Shown here piece after piece: positions 31,274 to 43,300 of a stretch of DNA of 64,000 nt. Position 1 is the first letter of the stretch. Each line of letters begins with the position of its first letter. A program made the position numbers and the translations under genes. Origin of the DNA: Diphasiastrum complanatum (lineage: Eukaryota > Streptophyta > Lycopodiopsida > Lycopodiales > Lycopodiaceae); assembly GCA_029204225.1 (NCBI GenBank), contig CM055108.1, positions 15,710,722 to 15,774,721 on the forward strand, written 5' to 3'. Below the pieces are notes generated by a model. The model saw only the letters and a list, made by a program, of their open reading frames with translations. It was not told the DNA's origin and did not search any database.

Positions 31274-33602
31274 TGTGAAAGTACTGTACTTTAGGACCAT
31301 AAGTGGATCTACAAAAGATCCACAAGAGTGATTGGATGCTTACTTAACAATCTATCAAAAAACTAGACACAAAAAAGTTGATCTAGATTGGCAATTTGAC
31401 AAACAACAAGCATTAACAATCAAAAGCAATGATCAACATTGAAATTCGAGCCCACACGTGTGTACTACAGGCTATAGTACGGCCTTCAACCTGAAAAACA
31501 AGTAGAAATTGATTTGGTTTCATTTGGATCACATACATAGTGAATTAGCTTGAGATTGCCAATGAGCTCCAAAAATATTCTATCTTCTCACTGTGGGAGC
31601 TTGGAATACATAGCAAATCATGACTTCCTTCTTGAAGTTAGGTGGATTTCCAGCATGTAATAAGCAAGTTAACTCACTCTTCTTGCCCTAAAATGAAACC
31701 CTAGCCTAGATCCTAGAGTTATGCTTGGTAGGTAGCTAGTTGGTCAAAATTTCACCTTAAACTTAGGTGTACGTCCTATAATGTAGGGATGGCCACCAAA
31801 TAGACATGACCAACTCTCTTGACTTGACCTAACCTAAATTAGGAGTGGGTTGCCACGTGGCATTTTGGCCATACATGTGTGAAACCCAATTATGTACAAA
31901 ATTTACACTATTCTTCATGGTTTTTTATCAAGCTAGATTTGCCAATTTTTGGCAGTTTTTCACACTCCTCAAATTTAGCTTGATCTATTTACAACTCTCT
32001 TTGCTAGATGAATGAATGCTTTTAGAAGTTTCTAAAAAATCTAGTTACAAACAAGGAACTTTTGAGACTCCAATAGAGAATGATGTCCATGAAGGATCTT
32101 CACCACCTCTTAAAGGATCCCTTACAAGATGTTCCACAAATGTGTCTATATACATGTAGCACACTTCAAAAACTATACATCATGCCAAGCCATGGATTCC
32201 AAGGCATTTTGTGCACTTGAAGATACATCAAATAAATTATTAAGTGCATACATAATGTTGCCAAAGATAACTTGCCTTGCATGATCCATATGATTGAGCC
32301 TTGATGGCTTCATCTTGATACTCAAGGTTCTTTTTGGAGTTCTCGGGTCTTGAGCTCGCTCCTCCACTTGACTTGACTCCAAACCATCAATGAATTGAAT
32401 AAGGTGTTTATCCAAAGGTGCTTCTTCAAGTTTACAAATCTTCCACTCTTGAAAGATTACATTTCCACCATTGACAACTTTTTTGATGGAAAACAAGTAG
32501 ATTCTACAATTTCTACTTGAAGAGCAAAACACTACCATTATTCCTATCATTGAAATAGGATAATATTTGGTCCTTACATTGGAATGGCCATGCACAAAGC
32601 ATGTGGACACAAAGATTTCCAAAGCAAATCTAGCTAACTCCTGTACACCTAGAGGTTCATCTTTATCTTCAATCAAGAACTCATAAAAGTCTTGGAGCAC
32701 TCCATCCTAACTTTCCAAATAGCATAATTTGTAGAATTCAATCTCTCACTAGCTTCTAGAAGGTATGCTCCAGCAGATCCCATCTTACTAGTGACTTCTA
32801 CAAACGAGAAATATATTTGATTGACTTGAAACTCACAAAGGTCTCACACTTGCAATGTTTCACTTGATTTCTAATCCAACAAATGGACTTATAATCACAT
32901 TTCTATCACCCTCACAAAAGTATTGTACTTTAGGACCATAAATGGATCTACAAAAGATCCACAAGAGTGATTGGATGCTTGCTTAACAATCTATCAAAAA
33001 ACTAAACACAAAAAAATTCATCTAAAGGCAATTTGACAAACAACAAGTATTAAATAATCAAAAGCTGATCAACATTGAAATCCAAGCCCACACGTGTGTA
33101 CTACAGGCTATAGTACGGCCATCAACCTAAGAAACAAGTAGAAATTGATTTGGTTTTATTTGGATCACAAAAACTCAATGTACATAGTGAACTAGCTTGA
33201 GACTGCCAATGTGCTCCAAAAATATTCTATCTTCTCACTATGGGAGCTTGGAATACATAGCAAATTCGACTTCCTTCTTGAAGTTAGGTGGATTTCCAGC
33301 ATGTAATAAGAAAGTTAACTCACTCTTCTTGCCCTAAAATGAAACCCTAGCCTAGATCCTAGAGTTATGCTTGGTAGGTAGCTAGTTGGTCAAAATTTCA
33401 CCTTAAACTTAGGTGTAGGTCCTATAATGTAGGGATGACCACCAAATAGACATGAGCAACTCTCTTGACTTGAACTAACCTACATTAGGAGTGGGTTGCT
33501 ACGTGGCATTTTGGCCATACATATGTGGAACCCAATTATGTACAAAATTTACACTATTCTTCATGGTTTTTGATCAAGCTAGATTTTTGGCAATTCTTCA
33601 CA
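31274..33602 (-). mobile_element. Internally deleted copia element D nested in element C
   Basis: LTRs at 31274-31974 and about 32913-33602, alike over their whole length with several percent differences, flanked by TCGGG on both sides (31269-31273 and 33603-33607). A purine tract (TTTGAGGAG on the minus strand) lies next to the left LTR. The primer site at about 32,900-32,912 is badly decayed and the right LTR's first bases read CACA instead of TGTG. The 938-bp interior keeps only a gag start and an integrase-tail piece. Splitting C's pol mid-codon shows D is younger than C. Confidence 0.9.
32173..32783 (-). pseudogene. Gag start fused to integrase tail, element D
   Basis: ATG 32,783 opens MGSAGAYLLEASERLNSTNY then AIWKVRME, matching the gag start of element I (LESSERLSSSNYSTWKVRME). 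About 28 codons in, it joins sequence reading FSIKKVVNGGNVIFQE, the end of copia integrase (compare STKKVVISRDVIFHE in I), and on to SSSAQNALESMAWHDV, the lead-in to RT. The join is out of frame. Everything from gag to mid-integrase, and RT-RNase H, is deleted. Confidence 0.8.
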
Positions 33603-34380
33603 TCGGGTTCAGGTGGTCCACTCGCGGACTCATCATAAAGCTCTATAAGATCTTCCACAGGAACCAGGGTTTTTCCAACTCCCAACGAGGGTTTTAACTT
33701 ACTAACGTGAAAAACAGGATGAATTTCAACGTTAGCTGGAAGGTCTACTAGCCTGTATGCGACCTTGTTAATCACTTGGATAACCTTAAAAGGACCGCAA
33801 TACCTAGGCGCCAACTTTACACACTTACCAATTTTCAAGCCCCTAGAGTGAGTAGGGACTCTAAAAAACACCATGTCATTGACCTTGAATTCCCTATGCT
33901 TTCGAGAAAGATCAACATAGTGCCTCACCCTGTCCTGGGCACTTCTTATGCTATCTTTAGCCAACTGTAATATTTCTTGCATATCTACAAGGAAATCATC
34001 TACGGCTTGCACCTTTAGGTTCTTCATGCCAGCACTAATAGGTGATCGAGGTTGAGGTTGATAACCACACATAAGCATGAAAGGGCTGAATTCGGTCGCT
34101 GAATGTTTTGGCAATGCACTATTATATGCAAATTCCACCAATGGAAGGTAATTTTTCCAATCAGACTGTCGATGGACCACATATGTTCGAAGCATGTCCT
34201 CCATCATCTGATTGGTCCTTTCCGTTTGACTATTTGATTCCGGATGATCTATATAACTCATACTCAAAGTTGTTTTCAACTTTTCAAACACTGCTTGCCA
34301 AAAATTCCCAATAAATTTAGGGTCACGATCATTGACAATATTGCAAGGCGGGGCCGTACACCGAAAAAGCTTTTCAACAA
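33603..34380 (-). pseudogene. Integrase and C-terminal part of gypsy element C
   Basis: Minus strand: [20 protein letters not shown] (second catalytic Asp) and [19 protein letters not shown] (catalytic Glu), then [20 protein letters not shown], a GPF module [20 protein letters not shown] and [14 protein letters not shown], ending SASGPPEP where D cut in. The first catalytic Asp and all RT are missing, since homology stops at about 34,380. The long frame has one early frame change but few stops. Confidence 0.88.
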
Positions 34381-35700
34381 AAAAAATTGATTTAGAAGAC
34401 TCGAGTTCTTATATGTAATTCATTTTTCTATTTTTTTTTTCGAATTTGATTTAGGTTACTTGGCTTTGTCGATAACTACCATGTGTCACGTTATAACTAG
34501 TGTCACATTTTTTTTGGAAATGGTGGGCAAGTATAAATCCTAGGTCTTTGGACATCGATTTGTAACCAACATCCTCAGAGCCTATAAAACAGTGACAGGT
34601 CTGCGAGAATTTTCCAAAAATTCGTTGTGTGACGACATCCAACGTTTGGATTTGGGGCTTTTAACGGTTACACGATGTTTCAATGGCTAAATTATCTCCT
34701 TCAATAAAAGTAATTACTTGGGAATGAATTTTACAATATAAAAATTATTTGGTTGTTTCTTGATATACTTGCAAGTCCTCTAGCAAGTTCGATACTTCAA
34801 TTTCTTCGTGCCCTTGTGATGCCAACCCACCATTTTTTAGATGTCATTGCTCCCTTCGTGTGTCTCCTCACGAGACACCCCATGAATTTGCCCTGCCCAC
34901 CTCATGCTCTGCCTCCAGCATTGTTTGTCAGTGATGAGTTAATGTCTTATTCAAGTAAAACAAAATTGTGTTCTTGTATGTGCTAACCGTAAAATTGTCA
35001 TTGTATGTGCATCTTGAGTTTCAATTTTCCTTGATTATGTTATAACATCAGTAAATAAAGCAACAACGCAATTGATCAATACGCAAGTTGAAGTTATGGA
35101 AATGTTTTCTCATTATTTTGAAGTTGGACATACTTGACCATCAATTTCTTAGTTTGAGTTTTACAACTCTAATGTTGGATTTATTCCATCTCTCTCTAAA
35201 TCTCATAGTTAACCTAGATTAATTCATGTTGCCGCATATTTACTCACATTGTCTCACAATCTACAGAAATACATGTAAATCAAAAGCATGTATTTACGTG
35301 ATAGTCAAACTATAGAGGGAGTTTTGATAGTTAAACTATCATCACCAAATTGTCGACTACTGTATCGACTCCAACTCAAATCGACAAATTGTCGATTGTT
35401 TCAACTAGCATGATACCATTCTGAATTAAGCTAGTTACCTATATGAACTAGCTTCCGCATTGTACAACTAATTCGACAATGATTGCATCCATGATCGCTC
35501 CCCGTAAGGAACTTATAAAGAGCCCACAACGAAATTCGTGACCTGTAAGGAAAGTTGTTACGATGAGTTACGACCATCACTCGTAACAAGCACGTAAGGA
35601 GACCTTTTATGAGGCATTATGAATAGATTATGACCTACGAGCAACCATTGTAAGACGACGTCTCTAATGAAGATCCTACAGACAATATGGTAGACGTTGA
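34381..35700. other. No recognisable gene
   Basis: AT-rich. Contains a 15-base palindrome GATAGTTAAACTATC near 35,324-35,338. It may include the upstream (U3) part of the LTR that ends at 36,227. Confidence 0.4.
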
Positions 35701-36227
35701 CATGCAACCGTAATAAAGCTCACGATTGACATAAGGAGCTGATCCATTCTTTTAATTATGCCTTGTAATTAAAAGTACAGATATAAATAAGGCACATAGA
35801 TGCAATATGCTCACACAACGAATACATACTCTGACAGTGGGCATACCAATTAGTGGTTTTGCTTGGGGTTCGATTCCTCATTAAGCTTGCATTCTCTCCC
35901 AATGCATATCCTAACTTCACTCTCATAATCTTGGCCATTATTCTCTTCTTAGTTAGATCTTTTTTTAATTTTGTTATTTGACGACATCGATTAATTAGTC
36001 TAGTTTCCATTTTTTTGATATACTGATCAGTCTTATATGCCTTATGGCATGGAATTAATAAAGCTTCTTGTTCTTCTTCTTCTTCTCTTATGGTTCTCTC
36101 TAACTTCCATCTCTCTTGGTGTTTCTCTCTTCTCTCACACAAGCTCACTCTCCATTCTCCTACTGACAAGTTAAAGGTGAGGTCATGCTCCCTTAGGAAC
36201 ACAACTACTACAAGTCGTGACAGGACA
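35700..36227 (+). repeat. 3' part of a 5' LTR, Tat/Athila-type element
   Basis: A TATA-like GATATAAATAAGG lies at about 35,778. The end is ...GGACA at 36,227, followed by a primer site of the Tat/Athila kind. LTR start not determined; the coordinate given is only a lower bound for the promoter region. A 177-codon minus-strand frame across it (35756-36289) does not resemble a known protein and is probably chance. Confidence 0.45.
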
Positions 36228-36231
36228 ATTT

Positions 36232-36251
36232 TGGTGCCAATGTCGGGGAGC
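36232..36251 (+). other. Tat/Athila-type primer-binding site
   Basis: TGGTGCCAATGTCGGGGAGC closely matches the TGGCGCCGTTGCCGGGGA primer site used by Athila/Tat gypsy elements (attributed to tRNA-Asp). The internal region after it (36,252-36,633) is cut by element E and shows no gag. Confidence 0.6.
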
Positions 36252-36633
36252 AATGCACTCTCATCTTGCTTGTTAGCATTTTCTTCCATATTTTGTGGCT
36301 AGAATGCATTTAGGCATCTTGGTTTTGGCATGTTCAAATCTACCCAGTTTGATTCATGTTTTGCATGACTTCTATTTTGCTTAATTCAATTTGAATAGAT
36401 AAAGTTGTAGAGAATTGAAAGAGGTTTCTTGTGCAAATTCTTTTTTTTCTAAATTTGGTCACCTTTAATGTTTCATATATTTCCTTTAGGTAATGTGCCA
36501 AACGCCTTGTCCTAGTACTTTTGAAAATTGAACTTTAATATTTACTATGGATAGTTGCTTGTTCTATAACGAAAAGCATTGTGTTGAAAAAACATATAGC
36601 AAAATTTGTTGAAAACATGTACAAAAGCATTAT

Positions 36634-36722
36634 TGTATAGACCATCAAGGATTCGCCCTAAGATGAGGATAGGAGAATACGATAGAAGAGACTATGGAGC
36701 CAAACCGCCCGACCAATCCTAG
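36634..36722 (-). repeat. 3' LTR of E, part 1 (end in left flank of F)
   Basis: 89 bases matching 45362-45450. The last five (CCTAG) are the target duplication of F. Confidence 0.9.
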
Positions 36723-37893
36723 TGTTGCGTCGGCACCTCAAAGGGGCGCTGGGACTTGAGCGGTTTCCCCAACACGCGCTTAAGTCTAACATTCATCCAT
36801 CATGCAGTTACGTAAAAGCCAACTCAGAAACGTAACAAGCTAAACCATTTAGACTTAAGAAAACTGGAATCCCAACCAACCCGAAAGCCAACTCAGAATC
36901 CGTCCCCAAAAGGTAACCAAAGGCAAAGACAAGCCACACATGAAACCCAAGGCATAGTGGTCGCCGAACTGACCAATTGGCATAGCGGCAAGCCACACGT
37001 CGGTGACGTGGACCCTTAGGCGCCGGCGACGCAAAAAGGTTGTAGTAAGGGTCCTTCCACTTGGACCAGTCCCGGAGGTGAAACCGAAATGGTAATCATC
37101 CCCAAGGATCGACTTTATTAAATCTGGAAGAGGTTACATTCATACATAGACTGACCGGTCTCGGGGCCACCAACACGTGCTGGGCATTGTGCCTGGCTCG
37201 TGCTGGTAGAGGGAGCTGAGACCTGGCGACTGGATTTTTGGCGCTGGTTGAGCTGCCCAAGTTTTTGTCTGTCGGACTTCCCCTATAGTTCTACTGTGAT
37301 TCGGTGCACCCCCTCTGTCCTGAAACATAGTGCTTTCTCGTAAAGCATGCTTTTTAGGACTTAGTTTTTATTTTGCTGATTAAGCCTGGCAAGCTTGGAA
37401 GAATCAGTCTGGCTCCCGGACATGGGTCCCGAGAGCCGTCCCGGCGGCAGAATCAACTTGCTTCCTGACTAGGCCATGACTCGAGCTCCAGAGCTAGCTC
37501 ATGACTTGTGACTACTTGACTGGCTCACCACAGGTCGGAGGCTCAGTCCTTGACGTTCTAACTTGCTCTGGGATCTTAGAGAGTGTCACCCCTTAGAGTC
37601 TTACAGGGCACGCTGGGTGCACCCGAGTCAGCTTTACAACATCCTCCCCTCGTTTGAGAAAGCTGATGTCCTCATCAAGGCCAAACCAGAACCTAAGACT
37701 CATGGCACGGGCTTAATTCACCGGCCAGACTTTATTCACATATACAAGGGCACGGGCTTGATTCACCGACCAAAGGAGACCAACTGTAAAGAGAAGTAAA
37801 AACATTGTGTTTGCACCCAGCACAGGAAAAAGGTACTTACGGCTCCCTTAAGCCTCAAATATGTCATTTTCGTCGCACGTCTGGATGAGTCCC

Positions 37894-38379
37894 CTAGGAC
37901 TCTAGATTTTTCGTTTGGTCGCCCAGGTTGAGCTCCTTGAGCTTTGCATCGGCACTTAGATTCACCTCTGATGTAGAAGCTATAGGCAATGTTGGCTCCA
38001 TTTGACCTCGCGTCAGTTGGTTTGTCACTGCTGGATGTCCTTCGTTAAAGAGGTGAGCTTTTGCTTGGTCACACAAGTTGAGCTCCTTGAGCTCTGCATC
38101 GGCACTTGGATTCACCTTTGATGTAGAAACTGCAGGCAATGTTGGCTCCATTTGGTCCCATGTCAGCTGGTTTGTCACTGTTGGCTGACCTTCGTTAAAG
38201 AGGTGAATGAGATTGGGAGGGATGGTTGGCTCAGGTTCATTTGTGTCGTTCTTTTCTAGTTGGTCCCTTGGCACAACTTTGATGACACAAGGTCTCCTGC
38301 CATTATATAATAACACAAGGTTAACCCCTTTTGCCAAGAAGGTCGGGTTTGGCAACCAAGGCAACAATGGAGGGAACAT
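37894..38379 (-). CDS. Unrecognised repeat-bearing frame in element F
   Basis: 161 codons. It contains two ~50-residue tandem repeats, each with LFNEG, T-N-Q-L-T, QMEPTLP, S-T-S and KELNL. These come from a 150-bp DNA duplication (unit starts about 37,927 and 38,077). The N-terminal part (LLYNGRRPCVIKVVPRDQLE) is not recognised. It runs in the element's own transcription direction. Its first ~40 codons overlap the start of the antisense gag segment. It may be a remnant of a host or TE gene, or not coding at all. Confidence 0.3.
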   Translation of the reverse strand: MFPPLLPWLPNPTFLAKGVNLVLLYNGRRPCVIKVVPRDQLEKNDTNEPEPTIPPNLIHLFNEGQPTVTNQLTWDQMEPTLPAVSTSKVNPSADAELKELNLCDQAKAHLFNEGHPAVTNQLTRGQMEPTLPIASTSEVNLSADAKLKELNLGDQTKNLES

Positions 38380-38975
38380 GTTTCAGAGAAGAAACAATGC
38401 TGGACCTTCAGCTAGTCACAACAATAGCTCACCAACAGTGGGCAGTTCCATGCGCTGCTTCAATTGTCATCAGCAAGGTCACTCTTGGAGGTCATGCCCC
38501 AAACCATTGAACAAGCAAATCATGGCTGCCATTGAAGGATTTGATAGGATGGAGAGAGAGACATTCGATCAAGAGGATGGTGAACAGGATGACGAAGAAG
38601 ACCCAGAAACAGATTTGATGGAGTCCGACCTGAATGCCTTACAACAGATAGGGGCACTTGCGGTGTATCGTGAACATCTCATGGCGACTCCTGCGAGAGG
38701 ATCAAAGTTATTGTACCTGAAAGGCTGTATTCAAGACAAGATCATTTACTTCATGGTAGACCTAGGAGCGTCACATAACTACTTGTTAGAAAAACTGGTA
38801 GGGGAATTGAACATCCAATGTGAAGAAAATGAGACTCCTATTTGTGTGAAGACTGCGAAAGGTACAATGACCACTTGTAGATTGGCAACCAACTTACCAA
38901 TCTCCCCGGGAACCTGGAAGAATCGACTAACGTTCACAATCTTGAAGATGGATGCCTTCGATGTTGTTTTGGGAT
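38336..38975 (+). pseudogene. Gypsy gag zinc knuckle and protease, antisense inside F
   Basis: In one open frame: RRNNAGPSASHNNSSPTVGS, knuckle CFNCHQQGHSWRSC (~38,456-38,497), an acidic stretch, then protease text KLLYLKGCIQDKIIYFMVDL with GASHNYLLEKLVGELNI and ILKMDAFDVVLG. The active-site triplet is D-L-G, not D-S/T-G. Homology stops near 38,975; the rest of the 341-codon frame runs into F's primer site and LTR. It lies opposite to F's LTR/primer orientation, so it looks like captured sequence rather than F's own gag. Confidence 0.8.
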
Positions 38976-39202
38976 TTGCAGACAACGCCAGGCCCGAACC
39001 GCGGGAACTGACCATGCTTACACCTCAAGGGCAACACCTTGCCTCATCAAGTCCCCCGTTCTGCCGACCACCCCGACCGTGGACGCACCCGTGCTTACAT
39101 TGTGGGCAGCACCTTGCACAACGGTTGTCTCGACAAATCCCAAGACGTGGCCATCCCTGTGAGGCTTGCGTAGCTGACCGGCTAGTCGGCTCTGATACCA
39201 CA

Positions 39203-40016
39203 TGTTGCGTCGACGCCTCAAAGGGGCGCTAGGACTTGAGCGGTTTCCCCAACATGCGCTTAAGTCTAACATTCATCCATCATGCACTTACGTAAAAGCC
39301 AACTCAGAAACGTAACAAGCTTAACCATTCAGACTTAAGAAAACTGGAATCCCAACTAATCCGAAAGCCAACTCAGAATCCGTCCCCAAAAGGTAACCAA
39401 AGGCAAAGACAAGCCACACATGAAACCCAAGGCATAGTGGTCGCCGAACTGACCAATTGGCATAGCGGCAAGCCACACGTCGGTGACGTGGACCCTTAGG
39501 CGCCGGTGACGCAAAAAGGTTGTAGTAAGGGTCCTTCCACTTGGACCAGTCTCGGAGGCGAAACCGAAATGGTAATCATCCCCAAGGATCAACTTTATTA
39601 AATCTGGAAGAGGTTACATTCATACATAGACTGACCGGTCTCGGGGCCACCAACACGTGCTGGGCATTATGCCTGGCTTGTGCTGGTAGAGGGAGCTGAG
39701 ACCTGGCGACTGGATTCCTGGCGCTGGTTGAGCTGCCCAAGTTTCTGTCTGCCGGACTCCCCCTATAGTTCTGCTGTGATTCGGCGCACCCCCTCTGTCC
39801 TAAAACATAGTGCTTTCTGGTAAAGCGTGCTTTTTAGGACTTAGTTTTTATTTTGCCGAGCTCCAGAGCTAGCTCATGACTTGTGACTACTTGACTGGCT
39901 CACCACAGGTCATAGGCTCAGCCCTTGACGTTCTAACTTGCTCTGGGACCTTAGAGAGTGTCACCCCTTAGAGTCTTACAGGGCACGCTGGGTGCACCCG
40001 AGTCAGCTTTACAACA
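39203..40016 (-). repeat. 5' LTR of element F
   Basis: 814 bp, next to the primer site. It differs from the left copy by a ~105-bp deletion and scattered substitutions. Confidence 0.9.
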
Positions 40017-40021
40017 CCTAG

Positions 40022-40377
40022 CTTGGATCTAGTCCCAAAGCCATGCCATGTGAAGCAAGAGGAGAAGAGAGAAACTGGTAACCTAAACCCAATATGGCGA
40101 TGAGAGAATCTCCACCTCATTATATAGAGAGTAGAGTCCTGTGCATGAAACCATGCAATCCCCATGCAGGTCAACTATAAATAGATCACGTCTCTTCATG
40201 CAGTCCTCCTGCCTATATCCGTCACATTCCATATGTCTCAATTAGATTGTCTGGGTCCTCTCAAGGTAATCAGTTACAAACAGGCCTTGACATGGAATTA
40301 AATCATGGTGTGACCAATAATCTCGGTCTACCATATTAGGACTATTCCAGGTCCTTAACCGAATATGGCCATAACAT
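40022..40377 (-). repeat. 3' LTR of E, part 2
   Basis: Continues the LTR after F and its duplicated CCTAG. Ends CATAACA next to the purine tract. Contains ATTATATAGAG (minus CTCTATATAAT, TATA-like, ~40,119-40,129), which is missing from the right LTR. Confidence 0.88.
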
Positions 40378-43300
40378 TCTTCCCTCCTTAAACTGCTTCT
40401 ATCCTTAGAAGCTCCTCAAGACATGAAAGAATTATAGGAATAGTTCCTTTAACTTACAATATTAACCGAGGAAAACATTATTCTTAGTCTGACTTCCATA
40501 TCAAACAAGTACTCAGAGATAAACCTATTTCCATTAGTTAATCTCTGTTCTGGAGTACGACTCAAGTTTGAAAAAAGTACACTAAGCAATAAATTTCTCA
40601 ACTAGGTTACACTCAACACAAGTTAGTAACATCATCTTCATGTAAAACACTTACATGAACCACTGAGTGAAATATTCCCTAACTTAGAAGATTAAAGTTA
40701 AAGAAAAGAAATAATAATTACAGTCTAAAATTATCCACAAACTTTGGTAGACAATTTATAAAAAGCTTCAAAGTACAACTATCCTTAGAATCCAATTCTA
40801 AGATATGATAATTCATTCAACTAGAGTCTCTCTAGGAGAATCATTAAGATATAGAATGATTAAAACTCAACTCCAAGTATCCCAGATACTCTTTTGAGTT
40901 AAATGCTCTTATCTCTAACACGAAATGCCAGAAAACAACATTCATTCATCTTAATAGACTTGTCTGTCTCCTATGATAACTGGAGATCCAATCAAAAGAA
41001 AAAAATTGTACTCAAGCATCTGCAGACCATATACTGTAGCAGAATAGCATCCACTAGTAAATTAAAATAATGTCTGTGAGATCCATAGGTTCTCAATTAG
41101 AATACTAGAGTAGAAAGATTCAAAACACTGATTCGAATTCTTACTCAAATAATAAATCAAGAATTAACCATCACACTTAAGAAACATCACAATTCCTTAT
41201 AATTCTCTGACAATAATTAAGTATCTATTTATGATTCGTCAATCATAAATATTTAAATTCGTATGATTTGTCAATCACAATTTTCTGGAATCCAAAAACC
41301 ATAATCATTTACAAGATACTAGAGTATATGTCCAACATATATCAGGAAAAGTAAGAATCATTCCAAAATCTTTCCACTCAGCAAATACTGGATTTAGGAA
41401 TATTCTTTCACTAGGATTCTTTAACTGAAGTGCAAGATTCAAGGTCTATAAACCATTGGTAATTAAAGACTGAACGCATACAAAAAATGACAATCATCTT
41501 CAACTAAATTTTTTTTTTAGATTACAAATCTAGATATCCAAAGTCCTGCTGAATATTAATTCAGTTATTATTCTCGGATTCGTTATGATTTGTTATCCAA
41601 TTGAGCTCTTTGGGATACAATCACTAATGAGCCGAGTCCCTTCCTTAACTAAGGAATACTCTATCCCAAGAATTTTGTATATCCAATGCACACAATTTTA
41701 TCTGATGAACCCAAATGATTCACTAATCATGCGTCTTACAAGTAATATAATTCAAAACCATCAATTCCCGGTGAATTCTCATCCCACTGATCGTTTTACC
41801 AATTAACTTCACCCTGGAGTAATCAATTACTCAAGTTAATTGCCGATGATTCAAAAATCTCAAATGTCTAGTGCAGATCTCAATTATACATGTATAACAC
41901 CACATTTAGATCCTTTACTTAACTCATAAATCTTCCATAGAAAGATCCATTAACTCTGCAAGTATCTGTCAAAACAATACTTGATCTTATGTTCATGTTC
42001 AAACAGGACTTCTCCTTCAAATATTTTCAATCTGAGTGATAGAAACTACTATTCCATTGAAATCCATTTATGCAACAGAAAAATTCATTGGTTTAAGAGA
42101 TTGAATTTATCTGAATTCCAAGTCTATTCGCACAAGTAGTAATTTATATGACATAACAGTCTTTCAGAAGAATAACTTCATGCTGGAAAGAATCATATAA
42201 ACCAGTCTGATGTCCTATATTCAAGAAATTACTAAGAAGTAAAAGATTAATAAAAAAAGCGCGAAATAGATTTGAGGGCCTCTGATTTTGTAAATAATGA
42301 GATACCACATTGGGATCTAGATTAAACCTTAAAATTTCCCAAAATACCCCACATTGATCAAACAGTTTTTATTTTTCCCATATCACGACTTACACCATTG
42401 ATCATCAGATCTTTACAATCCTAGAATTCCTTTTCCAAAATTACTGATGTCCCATACCATCAGCTTTTCCTTCCAAAAAATCCTTAACTGCCTTATCTGA
42501 TATTCTAGAGATCCACTGATCTTCTAGCTATCCTATAATCACTATAGGATATTATCTCTTGTTCCCAAATACTGGGAAATCCATTTATTTGGATGGCTAA
42601 TATGCCTATCAGATGGATACCACAAATTCACACCTGATTGAGTGATTTAGATAGAAGAATTAACATGGCTCAACACTACATTCTGATCCTTACAGGTTAA
42701 TGATAAGCTTCAAATCCCCCTGGATCCAAGAGCATCAACTCTAGGGACAAGCTTCTATCAACTAACAGATCCAATGTAAGCCATATAACAGATTCTACTT
42801 CTAACATCACAATTGACATCCAAAATTGCGGATAACTCAATGGTCACAAAGATATTAGTTATTAATTCAACTAAATGAATCTTACCCAAGAAATTAATAT
42901 CCGGTATTAAGCAATTTACTGGGATTGCTAAAATCCTAATTGCAAAATACATTTGCCGATCACACTTACTACCACTGATGTCCACTCTTCTTCCCTCCTT
43001 AGATTTTTCAGTTCTCTGAAAGTCTTTCAACTAAGGTATCAAGAAGACGTAATGACATTAGTAAATGTAAAAAAATGAATTATTGTAGGAAAAAAGTTTG
43101 AAACAGGTTCATCTGTATCCTATACCTAGGTAGAAATATCGATATACAAACCACCATAGGATTCTAACTGGAAATGAAATCAGTTTTACTTTTGATCAGT
43201 TCTTATTATTACAAATTTTCCAAAAAAATTGGACTGTTCCCCCTTTTACTTACTGGTTTAAGAATTACTTCGTTAAAATTATCTATAATTAATGGGAAAT

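Larger units (their letters stand above)
36723..40016 (-). mobile_element. LTR element F with antisense gypsy gag-protease cargo
   Basis: LTRs 36723-37641 (919 bp) and 39203-40016 (814 bp; it lacks about 105 bases found at about 37,378-37,490). TG...CA ends, target duplication CCTAG on both sides (36718-36722 and 40017-40021). Minus orientation from the primer site GCTCTGATACCA (39189-39200) and the purine tract GAGGGGAGGA on the minus strand (37642-37652). By eye the LTRs differ by a few percent. The 1.56-kb interior has no full protein set: a minus-strand frame with a duplicated 150-bp unit, and on the opposite strand a gypsy gag-protease segment. Confidence 0.9.

Noticed and set aside
35756-36289. 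177-codon minus-strand frame
   Set aside because: Runs across an LTR end and the Tat/Athila-type primer site of a + strand element. The acidic and basic runs look like chance translation.
39000-39232. C-terminal extension of the gag-protease frame in element F
   Set aside because: Homology to protease stops near 38,975; the rest reads through F's primer site and LTR.
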